54,000 bases of DNA from Mesostigma viride (GCA_009746045.1 RPFO01000584.1:653471-707470); one strand, 5' to 3'. Positions 11,374 through 24,973 are shown, numbered from the stretch's first letter. Notes: generated by a model from the sequence alone, not told the origin. A program made the numbers and translations.

Positions 11374-12490
11374 TTATATACTGAGAATAATATAGTTTTA
11401 AAAAGGACATATAGTTACCAAACATAATATATAATAGCTATTAATCGTTGCCTATCCAAAGTTGCATGCAGTAAGTGCAACAGCCAAAATATGCCAACAA
11501 ATCAGTTGATGGGAATTTCATAAAACTTACAATCGAAATACAACAGACCCCAGTTAGAAGAACGAAGGAATATCTGCGTGACAGGGAATAACGCACCAGA
11601 GATGCTCGGTAAGCGTTGCTGACCGAAACACAACGGAAAAACACTGCCCGGTTGCTGGTAAGAGAATAAAAAGGCGTTGTCCATAATCGAAATACATAAA
11701 CAAAGAGCGGGAGTCATACCTGCCTTGCGGGAAGTGACGCAACGAATGTTATGGCCGAGCAAACTGGGCCTCCTTTCCCGTTGCTGACGGAAACACACCT
11801 CAAACAGACGGCCTCGAAGCATGGTAATGCATGCAACGACGTTCAAAAGCGTCCCAAATCGAAATAAAACGAAACCGAGCGCAAAATACAGTGGAATATA
11901 TGCATATCGGAATATATGCATGGCGGGGCATGATGTATTGGAAAAGCCTGGTTGCCTTCGTATCCGCTCCTGACGTGAACAAATGGAAAGAGACCGCCTG
12001 GAAGCCAACATATGCAGGCGACACCGTTCCAAAGCCCAGAAAACAAAAATGCAGCTTACCCAGGCGTCATTCCGGGTGCCACCGTCTTACCCTGACAGTC
12101 GTCATCCCAGCAACCTCTCCAAGAGCTTACGGCCCCCACAGTCCAGGAGCTTGCATGACCCATCATTACGTACCTAAGCATCGGTGATTTTAAAACCGCG
12201 CTCCTAAGCGCACAAAAAGAGAGCTAGCTTTCCCAACGGCATGACGAACTGAACACTTTCCTATCGACAGCCATACCGTAATCCCGTGGCCATTTGCAGC
12301 GTGATGCAATTAGGGTTGGGTAGGTAATAGGTAGGCTGCTGGTTTTTGTTAGAATTGTGATGTGCATCATTTTGTTGGGCCCGTGGGCCACAATCATCGC
12401 CGTCAACGGCTCAACGCTGCGCTTTGAGTTTTTACGTGTGAACCGTCAGCCCTCGAGTGTCGTCCAATCTTCTTGCTCGGTTACTAATAA

Positions 12491-13398
12491 TGTCGTATTC
12501 CAAAGGAACACTAGTAATGAAAACGGTCGCAAAGCGTACGGCTCATTGCATTACCGAAAGAGGCAACATTCGTTTCCCTTGAAAATTCAAGTACAACGGA
12601 CGGCGCGCAAATTTCAGCGTACGGACTGATCCAGGACCGGATCGACCAAACCCGATCTGCCCAAATCTGCCCAAATCTTTCACTTCACGAGTCACTACCG
12701 GATCTGTACGGCACCTGCGGGCCGACTTCCTGATTCCGTGGACTCCGAGCATAGAACATTTTTTTCTGAGACGGCAGGCTTAGTCTTTAAATTAGACCAA
12801 CCTCGGGCAGTGTTCGATGGCATGGAAGCTCTTGCTGTCGTTTAAACGGCGCTGTCAATTAAGTCTGTTGGTTTTTAATTTTGACAGGACTCGCCCAGCA
12901 TGTTTTCCGCATGTTTTTAGCTCCAGGAATTATAACAGCTGTAATATCACCAGTGGAATGCGGGAGGGGAGGTCGGGCTTAAGGAAAACTTTCTTTCGTT
13001 GTCATGCCACCATTCAAGCTCCGTGGTTACATGCACGACAGTGTAAGGCCCCTTCAAGAGAAGTTTCTGCGATCATAGACCGATAGTGCGCCACCGGTAC
13101 TGGTAGAGAAATTTCATGCGTTTCTTGGAACGCCTATAGGCTTAATGACGGCTAGGCAAACGAGCTACTATCTCGCCCCGGCTAATCTATGAAACGTAAG
13201 TGTGCCGCCTTTCCCGTGCGCTTGCAAGTGTGGGGATCTCAGCGGGTCATTCGTTGTCACGTTTACGAAGCGTCTACCCATGTGTTCCATGGCAAACGCG
13301 GTGTGCCTGGCATCCGCAATGTGCTCTGAGCATGGGTGTGTTCGGCATTGGTCTCGGCCGCAGCTTGTCAGGCCCTGAGTCGCGATGCACGAAGCACG

Positions 13399-13432
<34 letters not shown>

Positions 13433-13740
13433 ATGACTCTTTGTGTCCGTAGCCAGTGTTGCCGCTTTAGTTCTGATGTATGACTTGCATCGCAGCACTT
13501 TGATATCAACACGGCTCACATTACCAGATTACTAGCAACACTGGTTACATGTTGCAAACTGCATTGGTATACAGATAATATTACAAATGCAAATAATCTG
13601 TACATAATATACAAAAGAGATGTCAATAATCTGCATTGAAGAAGATGCAGGTGTTTGACTGTGCATGGAGGCAAGAGCTGCTTGTTGATAGCAGCCACCG
13701 CCATGGGCTATGTTGTGTCGCTTTCACATATATTTGCCCA
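12491..13740. other. Element A core, left part
   Basis: No coding potential is recognised. There is a (TG)n run at about 13400-13435. Sequence is single-copy within the window. Confidence 0.5.
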
Positions 13741-14690
<950 letters not shown>

Positions 14691-16119
14691 TATGAAACAA
14701 ATTGAAAGCACGGGCGCACAACATCAACCAATATCATAACTTATTTTACTGTACAAGGTAATGTTCATTGGTACCACATGCATTACTGGACAACTTTGGA
14801 GTTGGGTTTGATATGGCCTGCAGGCTATCTATTGTGAAAACTGCAAGGCATGCTGGTATGGCTACTAAGTGGAACACCATGAATGGAATCCCTAGGAACA
14901 CCAAGCCTAGTAATGTAAATTACAGGTGGCACAACTGGCACACACCACATCGTGGCAAATATAAGCCTGGACTGCAACAGATGATGGCATTTTCCTGTTA
15001 TGGCATGGTCGATCGGAGGGAATTTTCAACTTTTAATGCCGATGGACAATGTGAAAGTTATTCCACATAGGGCGGCCCGGCACTCAGCTGCTAACGTCTA
15101 GCTGACAACAAGCTTCACGGCCGAATCAGGGATGCAGCGTCCACTATTAAACCAAGGCATATGAAAAAAAATTCCTGCACAACGTCGGCTTACCGATGGT
15201 TGTGGTTAGCATGCGTGAACAAGAAGATTGTGTGGTTTGTACGCCAGTCTGATCCGGCGACATGGCAGTGGCTGCCGGCCAGCACATGCGCATGCCATTC
15301 GACATGCTGAATGGGGGCTGTGCGTTAAAATCAAAATGAACATGACAAACATCTCATGTAAGAAATTTATATACAGCTTTCTGTCTCAAGCCAAAAAAGG
15401 GTGTGTCGTCATGCAATATATCAGTCCTGCCAGCCATAAACCTTAACTCCTAATCTGGAATTCACAATTGGCTTGTTTGAATCACACGCATAAACAAAGT
15501 AGTCGACACATGTCTACGGAAGCGGCATTTTGAACGTGAGATTGGATTGATTCGCCGTTTGGTTAGTAAGTTTCCCAGACTGCCATCGCTAGCAAATTTA
15601 CCATGGCTAGCAGGTGCTGCGGTGCATTTTTTTGCTTAGGCAACGGGACCATTTTCTTTAGTCTAGCGCAAAAAAGGCTAAGCATGGGCGGGTCGACATG
15701 GCGTCGCATGGGCCGTGAGGCCGGACTTGAACGGACGATAGTGTTGTACTAGTTCAGGCTGAAAATGATTCCACCGTTTTCCTTTTCTGATTCCACCGTT
15801 TTTCCTTTCCGATTCCTTGGATGAAATCTGGCCGAATCAGACAGAATAGTTCCTGCGGTGCCAAAAGGGCGGTTACGAAAATGTGTGGCTGGAGTTTGTG
15901 CGAAGGGTAACTACTTTGACTGGTGCGCACTTGAAACTAGTCGGCATTGCTAGATGCCGCGGGGGTACACTCCAACTTGAAAGCCGGACGTCTTGGGGGT
16001 CAAGGCCTGGCTTTCGGTAATGCAATGGTAAAAGGGTAGAAAACGGTAACGTGGCATCCTCGCAGTCGCCGGAAAGTGGAAGCGCGGCGCCGATGGCAAT
16101 CGTCTCGACCAAATTTTTC
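14691..16119. other. Element A core, right part
   Basis: No gene is supported. The open frame 14768-15070 (100 codons) shows no known motif. Confidence 0.5.
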
Positions 16120-16814
16120 GAAACCGAGAAAGCAGATTGGACGACACTTGAAGGCTGACGTCCACACGTGAAGACCCACCAGAGCGCAGCGTTGAGCCGT
16201 TGACGGCGATGTGGCCCACGGGCCCAGCAAAATAATGCACATCAATTGCATCGCGTCGCAAATGGCCGCTGGACAAATGGTATGGCTGTCGACAGCGACG
16301 TGCTCAGTTGGTCATGTTTGTTACAGGAAAGCTAGTGGTATTCTTGTACGCTTAGAAGCGTGGTTTTAAAGTCACCGATGCTGAGGTACGTTATGATGGG
16401 TCATGGAAACTCCTGGACTGTGGGGGCCGTAAGCTCTGCTAGAGGTTGCTAGGATGACGACTGTCAGGGTAAGATGGTGGCACCCGGAATGACGCCTGGG
16501 TAAGCTCTGTTCGTGTTTGCTGGGCTTCGGAACAGTGGCGCATGCATATGTTGGCTTCCAGGCGGTCTCTTTCCATTTGTTCACGTCAGGAGCGGATACG
16601 GAGGCAACCAGGCTTTTCCAATACATCATGTCCCGCCATGCATGTATTCTACCGGCTTTAGCGCTCGGTTTCTTTTCATGTCGATCTGGGACGCTTTTGA
16701 ACGTCGTTGCATTCATTACTATGCTTTGAGGCCGTCTGTTTGAATTGTATTTCCGTCAGCCACGGGCAAGGAGGCCCAGTTTGCTCGGCCATAACATTCG
16801 TTGCGTCACTTCCC

Positions 16815-17985
16815 GCATGCCACGCATCCACCACCACACCCACGCACACATGCCACCCATCCGACACACCCACGCACGCATGCCACCCATCCAACACACC
16901 CACGCACGCATGCCACCCATCCAACACACCCACGCACGCATGCCAGCCACCCACCACACCCACGCACGCATGCCAGCCACCCACCACACCCATGCACGCA
17001 TGCCAGCCACCCACCACACCCACGCACGTATGCCAGCCACCCACCACACCCACGCACACATCCACCACACCCACGCACGCAAGCCAGCCATCCACCACAC
17101 CCACGCACGCAGGCCAGCCACCCACCACACCCACGCACGCATGCTACCCATCCAACACACCCACGCACGCATGCCAGCCCACCACCACACCCACGCACGC
17201 ATGCCAGCCATCCACCACACCCACGCACGCATGCCATGCATCCACCACCACACCCACGCACACAGGCCTGCCAGCCACCACACACACCCCACGCATGCAT
17301 GCCAGCCCACCACCACACGCACGCATGCCAGCCCACCACCACACCCACACAGGCATGCCACGCATCCACCACACCCACGCACGCATGCCAGCCACCCACC
17401 ACACCCATGCACGCATCCACCACACCCACGCACGCATGGCAGCCATCCACCACACCCACGCACGCAAGCATGCCACCCACCACACCCATGCACGCATGCC
17501 AGCCACCCGCGACACCCACGCACGTATGCTAGCCCACCACCACACCCACACATGCATGCCAGCCATTCACCACACCCACGCACGCATGCCAGCCATCCAC
17601 CACACCCACGCACGCATGCTAGCCCACCACCACATTCACGCACGCATGCCAGCCACCCACCACACCCACGCACGCATGCCAGCCACCCCAGACACCCACG
17701 CACGCAGGCCAGCCCACCACCACATCCACGCGCGCATGCTAGCCCACCACCACATTCACGCACGCATGCCAGCCACCCACCACACCCACGCACGCAGGCC
17801 AGCCACCCATCACACCCATGCACGCATGCCAGGCACCCACCACACCCACGCACGCATGCCACCCACCCACCACACCCACGCACGCATGCCAGCCACCCAC
17901 CACACCCACGCACACATGCTAGCCCACCACCACACCCACGCACACATGCCCACCACACCCACGCATCCCACCCAGCACACCCACG
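16815..17985. repeat. 30-bp GCATGC minisatellite (right)
   Basis: About 39 units in the complementary orientation (CACCCACGCACGCATGCCAG). The array length is nearly the same as in the left arm. Confidence 0.9.
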
Positions 17986-18059
17986 CCAGTCCTTGCATGT
18001 TTGGCAAGGGTCTCTTTGCAGAGAGACGATGTTACTCATTTGTGATAAAGTTCTCGAAT

Positions 18060-18569
18060 TCCTGTAAGGGTCTAGCTGCAGCTAGACCCCTCCCAACTTC
18101 CCAGGTTTCATCCTTTTTGATTGCATGTAAGGGTCTAGCTGCAGGTAGACCCTCCCAATTATTGGTTGTTTTTTCGCATTCTTGTAAGGGTCTAGCTGCA
18201 GCTAGACCCCTCCCAACTTCCCTGGTTTCATCCTTTTTGATTGCATGTAAGGGTCTAGCTGCAGGTAGACCCTCCCAATTATTGGTTGTTTTTTCGCATT
18301 CCTGTAAGGGTCTAGCTGCAGCTAGACCCCACCCAACTTCCAAGGTTTCATCCTTTTTGATTGCATGTAAGGGTCTAGCTGCAGGTAGACCCTCCCAATT
18401 ATTGGTTGTTTTTTCGCATTCCTGTAAGGGTCTAGCTGCAGCTAGACCCCTCCCAACTTCAATGTTTCATCTTTGTATGATTTGAGGGGTCTAGTTGCAG
18501 GAAGACCTCCCACTTATTCGATGTTTATTTTTTGCGTTCACGGAAGGGTCTAGCTGCAGCGAGACCCCT
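18060..18569. repeat. 120-bp satellite with CTGCAG palindromes (right)
   Basis: About 4 units, complementary to 9527-10148, with the same alternating perfect and near-perfect palindromes. Confidence 0.9.
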
Positions 18570-18690
18570 CCCCAATTCGAGGTTGTGAAACATGCTTTTG
18601 TGCGGGGGTACTTGATTCGTCGAATACTTTCGAAATGCCTCCGTTGCTTTGCATCATTTTTTGTAAATGTTTTCGAGCGACGCGTCGTAG

Positions 18691-19388
18691 ACTACAGGTG
18701 CTTGACGACGGTATGCGTGACTGTGTTTTTGTTGTGTTATGTGCAGCCCGAGACATTGACGGTAATGAAACTTTTGAAGGGTGAGGCGGGCTATTAAGTG
18801 GATAAGGCCATAATCCGCTTGCCATACTAAGTGCTTGCTATGTGTTGAGATGGCGGGTGCGGGTGCCGTCGGCGCGCAAATTAAGTTGTGCGAGAGTGTA
18901 GCTTACACAGATAACTGGCTGGACCACATTGCGATGTTGGAAGCCATAGCGTGATCCCTAATCGGGAACAGTGTCAAGGAGGACTACATTTTTCATGTTT
19001 TGAAGATTGCCGAATCGTGCATTTTACAGTTGAAGTCGGATGTTGGGAGTGTCATACCTTGTCGTGCTTTTTTATGGGCGACGCTCGTTGATTGATTTGG
19101 CGAGTCCAGAAGTACAAGTTTGAGGGTTGTGATGAACGGGAAAGGATGTATACTAATTAATTAATTAGACTTGTGCTCCCGTTGGGGAGTCACGGAGCAT
19201 TAACCCCGATGGATCGATGGATGGATGGAAACGGTGTATATGGAAAACCGTGATACTTGCTGCCATGTGGTTGTCTCCTTAATGTTTCAAATATATAAGA
19301 CAGCCGGCACTTGCTCATTGACGTTTCTGTGGCTCGCCCCTTGGCTCTTAGCCATGTGCGCATGGTTCAGTTGGTGCATCCCAGGCGG
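18691..19388. other. Spacer in right side of element A
   Basis: No gene is supported. At 19152-19210 an (AATT)n run is followed by GTGCTCCCGTTGG and CACGGAGCA, a combination also present at 46112-46185. Confidence 0.5.
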
Positions 19389-19650
19389 CGGCCGGGCTAC
19401 CCGGCGGATCGGGTTGAGCGGGCCAAGCCCACGGCCTAAGGCGATGTCGGGCACCACCGTGTGGTGCCCTTCGTCTTGGAGTTCGGGGCCTTGGGGACCC
19501 TTACCGCCGGCTTCTTTAAGGAGTAAGTAAGTACCTGCGGAAGTTCTTTTAAGGAGTGTTGCCCGCGGCTCCGGGAGGACTGCGTGGACCTGGAGGGCTA
19601 GCGGGCCCCTGGGTCGGCGCGGACCTGGACGCCGTACTGTTTAGGCTTGT
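19389..19650 (+). pseudogene. LINE2 C-terminal fragment inside element A
   Basis: Broken frames read VVPFVLEFGALG and a CCRLRED-LDLEGQ-APW type string. These match the C-terminal region of the LINE2 copies at 25142-25721 and 51704-51882. It is 5' truncated, with several frameshifts and an in-frame stop (TAA in AAGGAGTAAGTAA). Confidence 0.65.
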
Positions 19651-21221
19651 TGTTGTTGTTGTTGTGTCTCACGCCGCACATGGGCAGCAGAGAATGGCCG
19701 AGGGCCGGATATATTTAGTATCGGTGGTACTATCAAGGAGACAACCAGCAGTACTATGTTTAGGCTTAGGCCCAGTCTAGTACACGGAAAGTTGGGAAGC
19801 CGATAACCCAAAGAATAAAGCTTGGTCAACGCGAGTCAGCGCATGGAATCCAGTAGAATCTGGCAGCGAGGAACGGATAACGCTCGGATTGTCTTTTTCA
19901 TTTGTCTCGATAAAACTCTCAAAAAAAAAAAATGCCTGATCAAGCAGTAATTCTGGGTTGCTGCCCAGTCATTTGACACCGATTTTCGTGAGTTTTCGTG
20001 TAGTTGGCTAGTTGCCCCCGTGTCCAGGATTTCAGAAATCGGACGTATCCAACGCAGGTCAACCTTCCTTTACGGGTTTGGTGTGCGTCGAAAAGACGAT
20101 TCCAGGTATTAAGAATCTCTGCTTACCGTATTTGACGGACGACTTCCCGATTCCTCCGCCGACCCTTGAATCTTCATGTCGGCTCTCAGGAACTTTCACT
20201 TTTGCCCCCCCCAACTTTCCGTGCCTTGAGTACGTAGTAAGATTATGCCAGCCCGGGTCTATCTGCGAGGAGAGGTTGAAGGACGAACCGCACCATGTGC
20301 AAAGACAACAAGGGTAAATTATAAGAAGGGTAATCTAAAATTTCTGCGAGTGGATTGTGTCCTCACTTGATATCCAAACTTTGGCAATCCCTCTTCTTCT
20401 AATAACTCGATTTTAGTCACTCGTTGATGGGTTGATCGGTATGCGCGCAGGTAAGGAGGATGTGGAGCGGATCCTACACTTGGCAAATGTGGCGGTGGAC
20501 TTCGGACCAGCGGCTCAACATGCTGACACTTCCGGAGGGAAGGCTAAGGGGGCGGAAGAGAGGCTAAGGGGGCGGGCAATGAGGGTGATGAGAAGCCCAC
20601 GTTGGAAATGAGACTTATTAAGTGAGACAACTATGGACGGGGAAAAAGACTTTGGAGCACGAGAGGCCTTTTGGTCTGATGGGTGGACTTCTGCCGTTAT
20701 GAAGGCAGGGAACAAGGATCCGGAGAATCCAATGTATGCAAAGTTAGAAGACGTGATGCTTTATGGGCAGATGTCTGGATACGACACCAATAGGAGGGTC
20801 GTCAGTCGCACTTAATTTTTTGAGGGCCTTATCCGTAATTTCGCTTCCGCAATCTGCTCTTGCGTTTTCGACTTCCTCCTCTTGCTGTCCGTCAGCTCTG
20901 CCACCTTTATCACGTAGTCTAGCGGCATCCAGTACAACTGCCTCTTCAACTTCCCTCCGTCCTCCCCCACAGGAAAAAAGTTGAGGGGAAATGATGAGCG
21001 CTCCATGTGGTTGGCAGTGCTCGTCCTATTGTTTTAGATTCGAAGTTTAGGTTGTTGTCGAGTCTCTCCATGTGAAATATACCCTTAGATTGACATGTTT
21101 TACTAAATTTCAAGCCTCTCGATGTGGAATGTACGCTCAAATTGACATGAATTAAGCATTATGACACCAAATTAGCTCGAAAATACGCGATCGGACGCCA
21201 AATTCGCGCGAAAAAACGCGA
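19651..21221. other. Right outer spacer of element A
   Basis: There is a short dispersed motif at 19731-19749. Two open frames have a coding look: 20633-20815 plus (NPMYAKLEDVMLYGQMSGYD) and 20812-21006 minus (GKLKRQLYWMPLDYVIKVAE), possibly fragments of captured genes. Neither matches a family I know. Confidence 0.4.
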
Positions 21222-21294
21222 TCGGACGATTGAAACTAGCGTTTTTTTCTTGCAAAATGCGCAAAAAATGACCCCATTCCGCGTGGGACCACCC
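21222..21294 (-). repeat. Right TIR of element A
   Basis: Inverted copy of 7476-7538 with about 11 extra bases. It is followed by the GGCT target duplication at 21295-21298. Confidence 0.9.
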
Positions 21295-21362
21295 GGCTGG
21301 AGACAGTCTGACAGGCACGACCCTGGTGCCCGTCCTGTACATAAAAGGGATCTGTACATACC

Positions 21363-22333
21363 TTGAGTGCTAATAATGACAATAAAAGATTTTCTCTCTT
21401 GTATGACATTGCCTCAAGGTTGCATACCATGTTTGGCCATGCAGCTCAGTCTTTGCAAGTTGCTAGACGGCTGGGAGGAAGTGAGTTGTACTCCATCTGC
21501 CAACAGGTTGCTCAAGCTTGCAAGTGCAGGCTAGTTGCTAGAAAGCCCAAGCAGTCTCATGCCAGGTCTCCTATTTTGCAGCCAGGCCATGTGCAGGTAG
21601 ATATTCAGAGAGTCAGGGGTTTGAAGCTGCTGGTGGCAGTGGACAGATATACCAAGTACGAGACCCTAGAGATCCTGCCTGACATGGAGAAGCCTACATT
21701 AATTGCTGCTCTGAAGTTGACAAGGAGCAGGTACCCTGGTTTGGAGTTGCTGCAGTGTGACATTCAGTTTGAGTGCTGTGAGAACCTGCCAGAATTTCCA
21801 GAGTTGCTGATTACACCCAGGGAGAGCCACGGCCAGCAAGGGGTTGTGGAGAGAGCCATCCAAGATCTCGATCAAGACTGTGCTGCTGGTGGAGAGGATT
21901 CCAAGGACGTCATCTGCCATTGTGACATCTGCATGGCTACGTTCTGTGGAGGATAGGCTGAACCTCAGGACTCCCATGTTCTTTGGTGACATTGCCATCA
22001 ATCCTCTTATGCTGTGCACACACCAGGATGCTGCCAGCTGATGCTGAGCAGGCATGGAAGGAGAAGCTAGAGGCCAAGTTCCTCAAGCTGAGGCAGAAAG
22101 ACAAGGGCTGGAGTGTCCTAGAACCTAACGTTGGACAACAGGTTGTTGTGTGGAAGGAGCCAAGCTTTCCAGGGAAACGTGGCAGCTGGCATGATGGGGT
22201 GGCGACCCGAGTAGAAGCCGCTGGCCATAAGTGCTGGGTGGCCATTGATGGCTCCCAAGCAGTGCACCGTCTGTCCTCAGAGGTGGTGCCTCTACGTGCA
22301 AGCCTACTGGACGTGTCATGTATTCCTGGATAA
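21363..22333 (+). pseudogene. Gypsy-like integrase, frameshifted
   Basis: The frame at 21363-21956 has a degenerate HHCC zinc-binding region (H21 and H26; C46, C53 and C55) and then a DDE core: D80 (HVQVDI), D133 (LQCDI) and E163 (GQQGVVERAI). The D133-E163 spacing of 29 is shorter than the usual 35 or so. Two frame changes follow (into 21844-22041, then 21983-22333). The last segment carries an integrase C-terminal SH3-like/GPY-type region (VGQQVVVWKE, then VHRLSSEVVPLR). Integrase inserts the cDNA into host chromosomes. Frameshifts make this copy non-functional. It is cut off from gag by element A. Confidence 0.75.
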
Positions 22334-22556
22334 ACCTATCTGCTTCCCATGCTGTCTTGAATCCCTTGAAGATAGCCCTACTATGCCTATCCACTATATA
22401 GTTCTTGCAGTCTACCCAGCTATAGAAAATACCTACTTTCCCCGTGCCTCCATCATGTGCCACAGCATAGTGAAGTTGCCTAGATACATCACTATCCCAA
22501 CCCCCAAGTGCTCCATTATTATATCTAATATTATTTCTATTATTACTATTAGCCAT
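22125..22556 (-). CDS. Antisense ORF with RNase H1 hybrid-binding (Cauli_VI-type) domain
   Basis: The ATG is at 22554-22556 on the minus strand. An Asn-rich N-terminus of about 28 residues is followed by a compact domain: HYAVAHDGG, KVGIFYSWVDCKNYI, RAIFKGFKTAWEADRFI. The pattern YAV-x-G-x-GIF-x-SW-x-C and FKGF-x-T-x-EA is that of the RNase H1 N-terminal hybrid-binding domain (Pfam Cauli_VI), which binds RNA/DNA hybrids in cellular RNase H1 and occurs in some retroelements. The domain (about 22310-22475) lies past the integrase stop. The ORF tail overlaps the integrase 3' end in antisense. It may be an accessory antisense gene of the retroelement or a captured host exon. The ORF is intact, unlike its neighbours. 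Confidence 0.65.
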   Translation of the reverse strand: MANSNNRNNIRYNNGALGGWDSDVSRQLHYAVAHDGGTGKVGIFYSWVDCKNYIVDRHSRAIFKGFKTAWEADRFIQEYMTRPVGLHVEAPPLRTDGALLGSHQWPPSTYGQRLLLGSPPHHASCHVSLESLAPSTQQPVVQR

Positions 22557-22599
22557 CACACACGTTGTCTATTGCCAGCAGACAGAGATAGAAAAGAGA

Positions 22600-22660
22600 A
22601 AGGAACCTTTTTACCTCTAGTGTGTGACCTGTCACAGGGGGGGGGGATGCCAACTGGCTC
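22600..22660 (+). other. Purine-rich tract, possible polypurine tract
   Basis: AAAAGAGAAAGG at about 22592-22605 and a run of ten G after TGACCTGTCACA (about 22628-22648). A polypurine tract is expected between pol and the 3' LTR, but the sequence that follows does not match the proposed 5' LTR. Confidence 0.3.
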
Positions 22661-23748
22661 TAATCTAATCACTATCACAGAAATCAGGAGCTTCGCGCCC
22701 CTAATAATTCCATACAAGAGGGTTTGACATCACGGACATACTGGCCACCACCCAGCGATGAAAAAACATTGCATTTGCATTGCAACTAACACATGAATGC
22801 AGCCAAATCAAGTTACAGAACAACGTTGTGCTAACATGCAACGCTTTGTGAGCGAATTCAGGGTGCATGTAACACGTAAACCATACTGTATATACTGTCT
22901 GAGAACACCCTGAACGACTGCAGGCCATAGGACCATGGTTTATAACTAACACATGAGTAAAACTGCTCTTACGCATGTGTGTTTTAGCTGCAGCGGACGA
23001 CGAAGATAGAGACGTAAAAAATTGTATGACGTAAACCAACTATGTGTGACAGTTATGTGCACAGAGAGCGTCCCCTCTTTTTAGGCTGATAGCTTACTGA
23101 CTCAAAACACCATGACAGCGTTGCCAGTTACACTCATGATCTAGGGCACCCCGGCACGTACCTGCTACTTACGTCGCCTCATTCCAGATGGTTGCAAAAA
23201 AGTCGCTGAAATCCGCAGCGAGGTCAGCTTTCCGAGAGCTGAGCGCACCAAAGCTGGCCAACCGGTTCGAAAATGATATAAACCACGCTTGTGCTGCGTT
23301 CTATGTCCAAGAAATACCGAAAGTGAAGACCTATAAGGTGCGCTAGCTGCCCAGCCTGAACGTCCCTAAAACATGGTCGACAATGGAAATCGGGCAAGAA
23401 TATCACGGCCCAGGCGCTCCCATGTCAAATACTCCGTTTATAAACTCCAGACTATAATCAAAATCGTCCACAAAAATTTCCTGGCTTGATTCGCACCACC
23501 ATTGCTAATACACTAACATGTTTCAGGTGCCAAAATCGACCCTCCGCGAGCAGGCGATCTGCGACCCGTTTGTGTTGTGCCGCTGTGCTACAGCGCTACA
23601 CATAAAAACTTGCGCAGAAAATTTCACAGCCTTTAAGCATAACTAAAACGACCTTTCGTTTTTGCTACTGGGCGCCCGAAATGATAATTAATTAATTAAT
23701 TAATAGACACGTGACTGCGTCACGTGAGCATAAGTCCTCAGTGGGAGG
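22661..23748. other. Spacer without recognised genes
   Basis: No coding features. It contains an (AATT)n run at about 23684-23704 and the hairpin at 23708-23726. Confidence 0.5.
23708..23726. repeat. CACGTGAC-TGC-GTCACGTG hairpin
   Basis: Perfect 8-bp arms around TGC. Each arm contains a CACGTG G-box/E-box core. It could be a protein-binding site, but no gene start is adjacent. Confidence 0.6.
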
Positions 23749-23945
23749 GGAACATGGGATGGAATGGATGGTATAAGCTATCTAGGTCCTAGTTACAGGG
23801 GTGTGGGCACCGCGGCCCGAATCGCTATGAATGCCATACTTGGTCACACGCGGAGCCCCCACAGGCTTGGGGTGGTCTCCTTCATCACTACTTGCCATCT
23901 ATCCTTGCGCACCATCTGCCTCCATATTACAGACAAACCAGGAGG
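23749..23945 (+). repeat. Dispersed repeat, copy 2
   Basis: Inverted relative to 8612-8815, with the same block order. Identity looks near 75-80 percent by eye. Confidence 0.6.
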
Positions 23946-24973
23946 CTGCCCGGGGGTGAGCCCGTCACGTCTAGTGTAGCACATGTCCATGCCGAGTCTA
24001 TCACGAAAAGTCCACGGGTGGCGGCCCTGCCGCGCGCGGCCGGGGGCACGCCAGGTGAGGACATATCGCCCAGGCTGGGTGGGCTTGGTGCCAGCTAGTC
24101 TATCTGATGTATCTACCTTCAGGATCTGTGCGGGCCAGGTGCCCGGCTAGGCCCAGGCGCCTGTGCCTAATAATGTGGGAAACATAGGGCAAATCAGCGT
24201 ACAAGTCGGGGTAAAATTGGCTCCAGAGTTCTCAATTCTCAATTTCTCAGAGGGCGGGGGCTGAGGTACCTTCAAATGAAATAAGAGGCATGACTCTATT
24301 AGGGGGGGGGGGGGGACGGTGTTACAACGGGGGGGTACGTACCAAGTAGAGGCATGCTTTAGTTACGGCTACTCGGAATCAATTCTCAAATTCTCAGAGG
24401 GCGGGGGCTGAGGTTGACTGGTAGTACTGTACGATGGTGTTGGACGGAATTTCGGTCAGCGTTGCGGACTTTGCATCTCACGTTGTACATGGAAAAGAGC
24501 CATTGCGTCGCGCTGTGCTGTGGCGAACTTATTCTCCGCCGTCGGATGGCACCGTCGATGCTCGTCGATGAACCCAACGCAAGCCATGTACCAAAATAAG
24601 TACAAAAAAGCGCGGCGGCATCTTGCGGCGAGTTTGGTAAGTTACAGAACTTGAAGCCCGGCGACTCCGCGTCAAGCAGTCCGCAGGTAGTCCGCAGGCG
24701 TGAATGAAGTGAGAATTTTGAGAATTTGAGAGTTTGAGAGTTCGGCACATCCTAGTATGGGTAAATTTCAGCATCATGTACAAATCCTCATTACTAATGT
24801 GAAAACCAAAGGGGATGTTAAGGATATGATAAACGCCGAAATGATAAACGCACGTGAAAACGCCGGCCACGATTGTCAGGTCGCCATATCCACCTCAGAT
24901 CATTCCCGCACCCACTTTTTCGCTCCAAAATCGGTCATATTTTTGGTCGAGGTACCTACTTTCCCGCCATTAT
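23946..24973. other. Spacer with a duplicated TCTCAGAGGGCG block
   Basis: TTCTCAGAGGGCGGGGGCTG occurs twice (about 24247 and 24392) around a G14 run (24302-24315). No gene is supported. Confidence 0.5.

Larger units (their letters stand above)
9400..12490 (+). repeat. Left inverted arm of element A
   Basis: It is complementary to 16120-18690. Module order from outside in: single-copy start (about 9400-9526), CTGCAG satellite, junction with matching single-copy sequence (10149-10214), 30-bp GCATGC satellite, a left-only 360-bp segment (11374-11734) and a diverged single-copy arm (11735-12490). Local identity looks like 80-95 percent by eye. Open frames that run through the satellites on either strand are artefacts of the repeats. 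Confidence 0.85.
16120..18690 (-). repeat. Right inverted arm of element A
   Basis: Mirror copy of 9400-12490: a single-copy arm (16120-16814), the GCATGC minisatellite, a junction and the CTGCAG satellite. It lacks the 360-bp segment found only in the left arm at 11374-11734. With the left arm it would let a single strand snap back over kilobases. Confidence 0.85.

Noticed and set aside
9608-11425. Long open frames on both strands across the left satellites (His/Thr/Pro-rich, Cys/Trp/Gly-rich, and LAAARP repeats)
   Set aside because: The repeat periods (120 and 30 bp) are multiples of three and poor in stop codons, so several frames stay open on both strands at once. There is no conserved start, domain or codon signal.
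16707-18485. 592-codon plus-strand open frame through the right arm
   Set aside because: It crosses the arm, the minisatellite and the palindrome satellite without any domain and is the mirror of the left-arm artefact.
22640-24000. 3' LTR of the gypsy-like element
   Set aside because: No stretch here matches 1951-3062 or repeats its TATA region.
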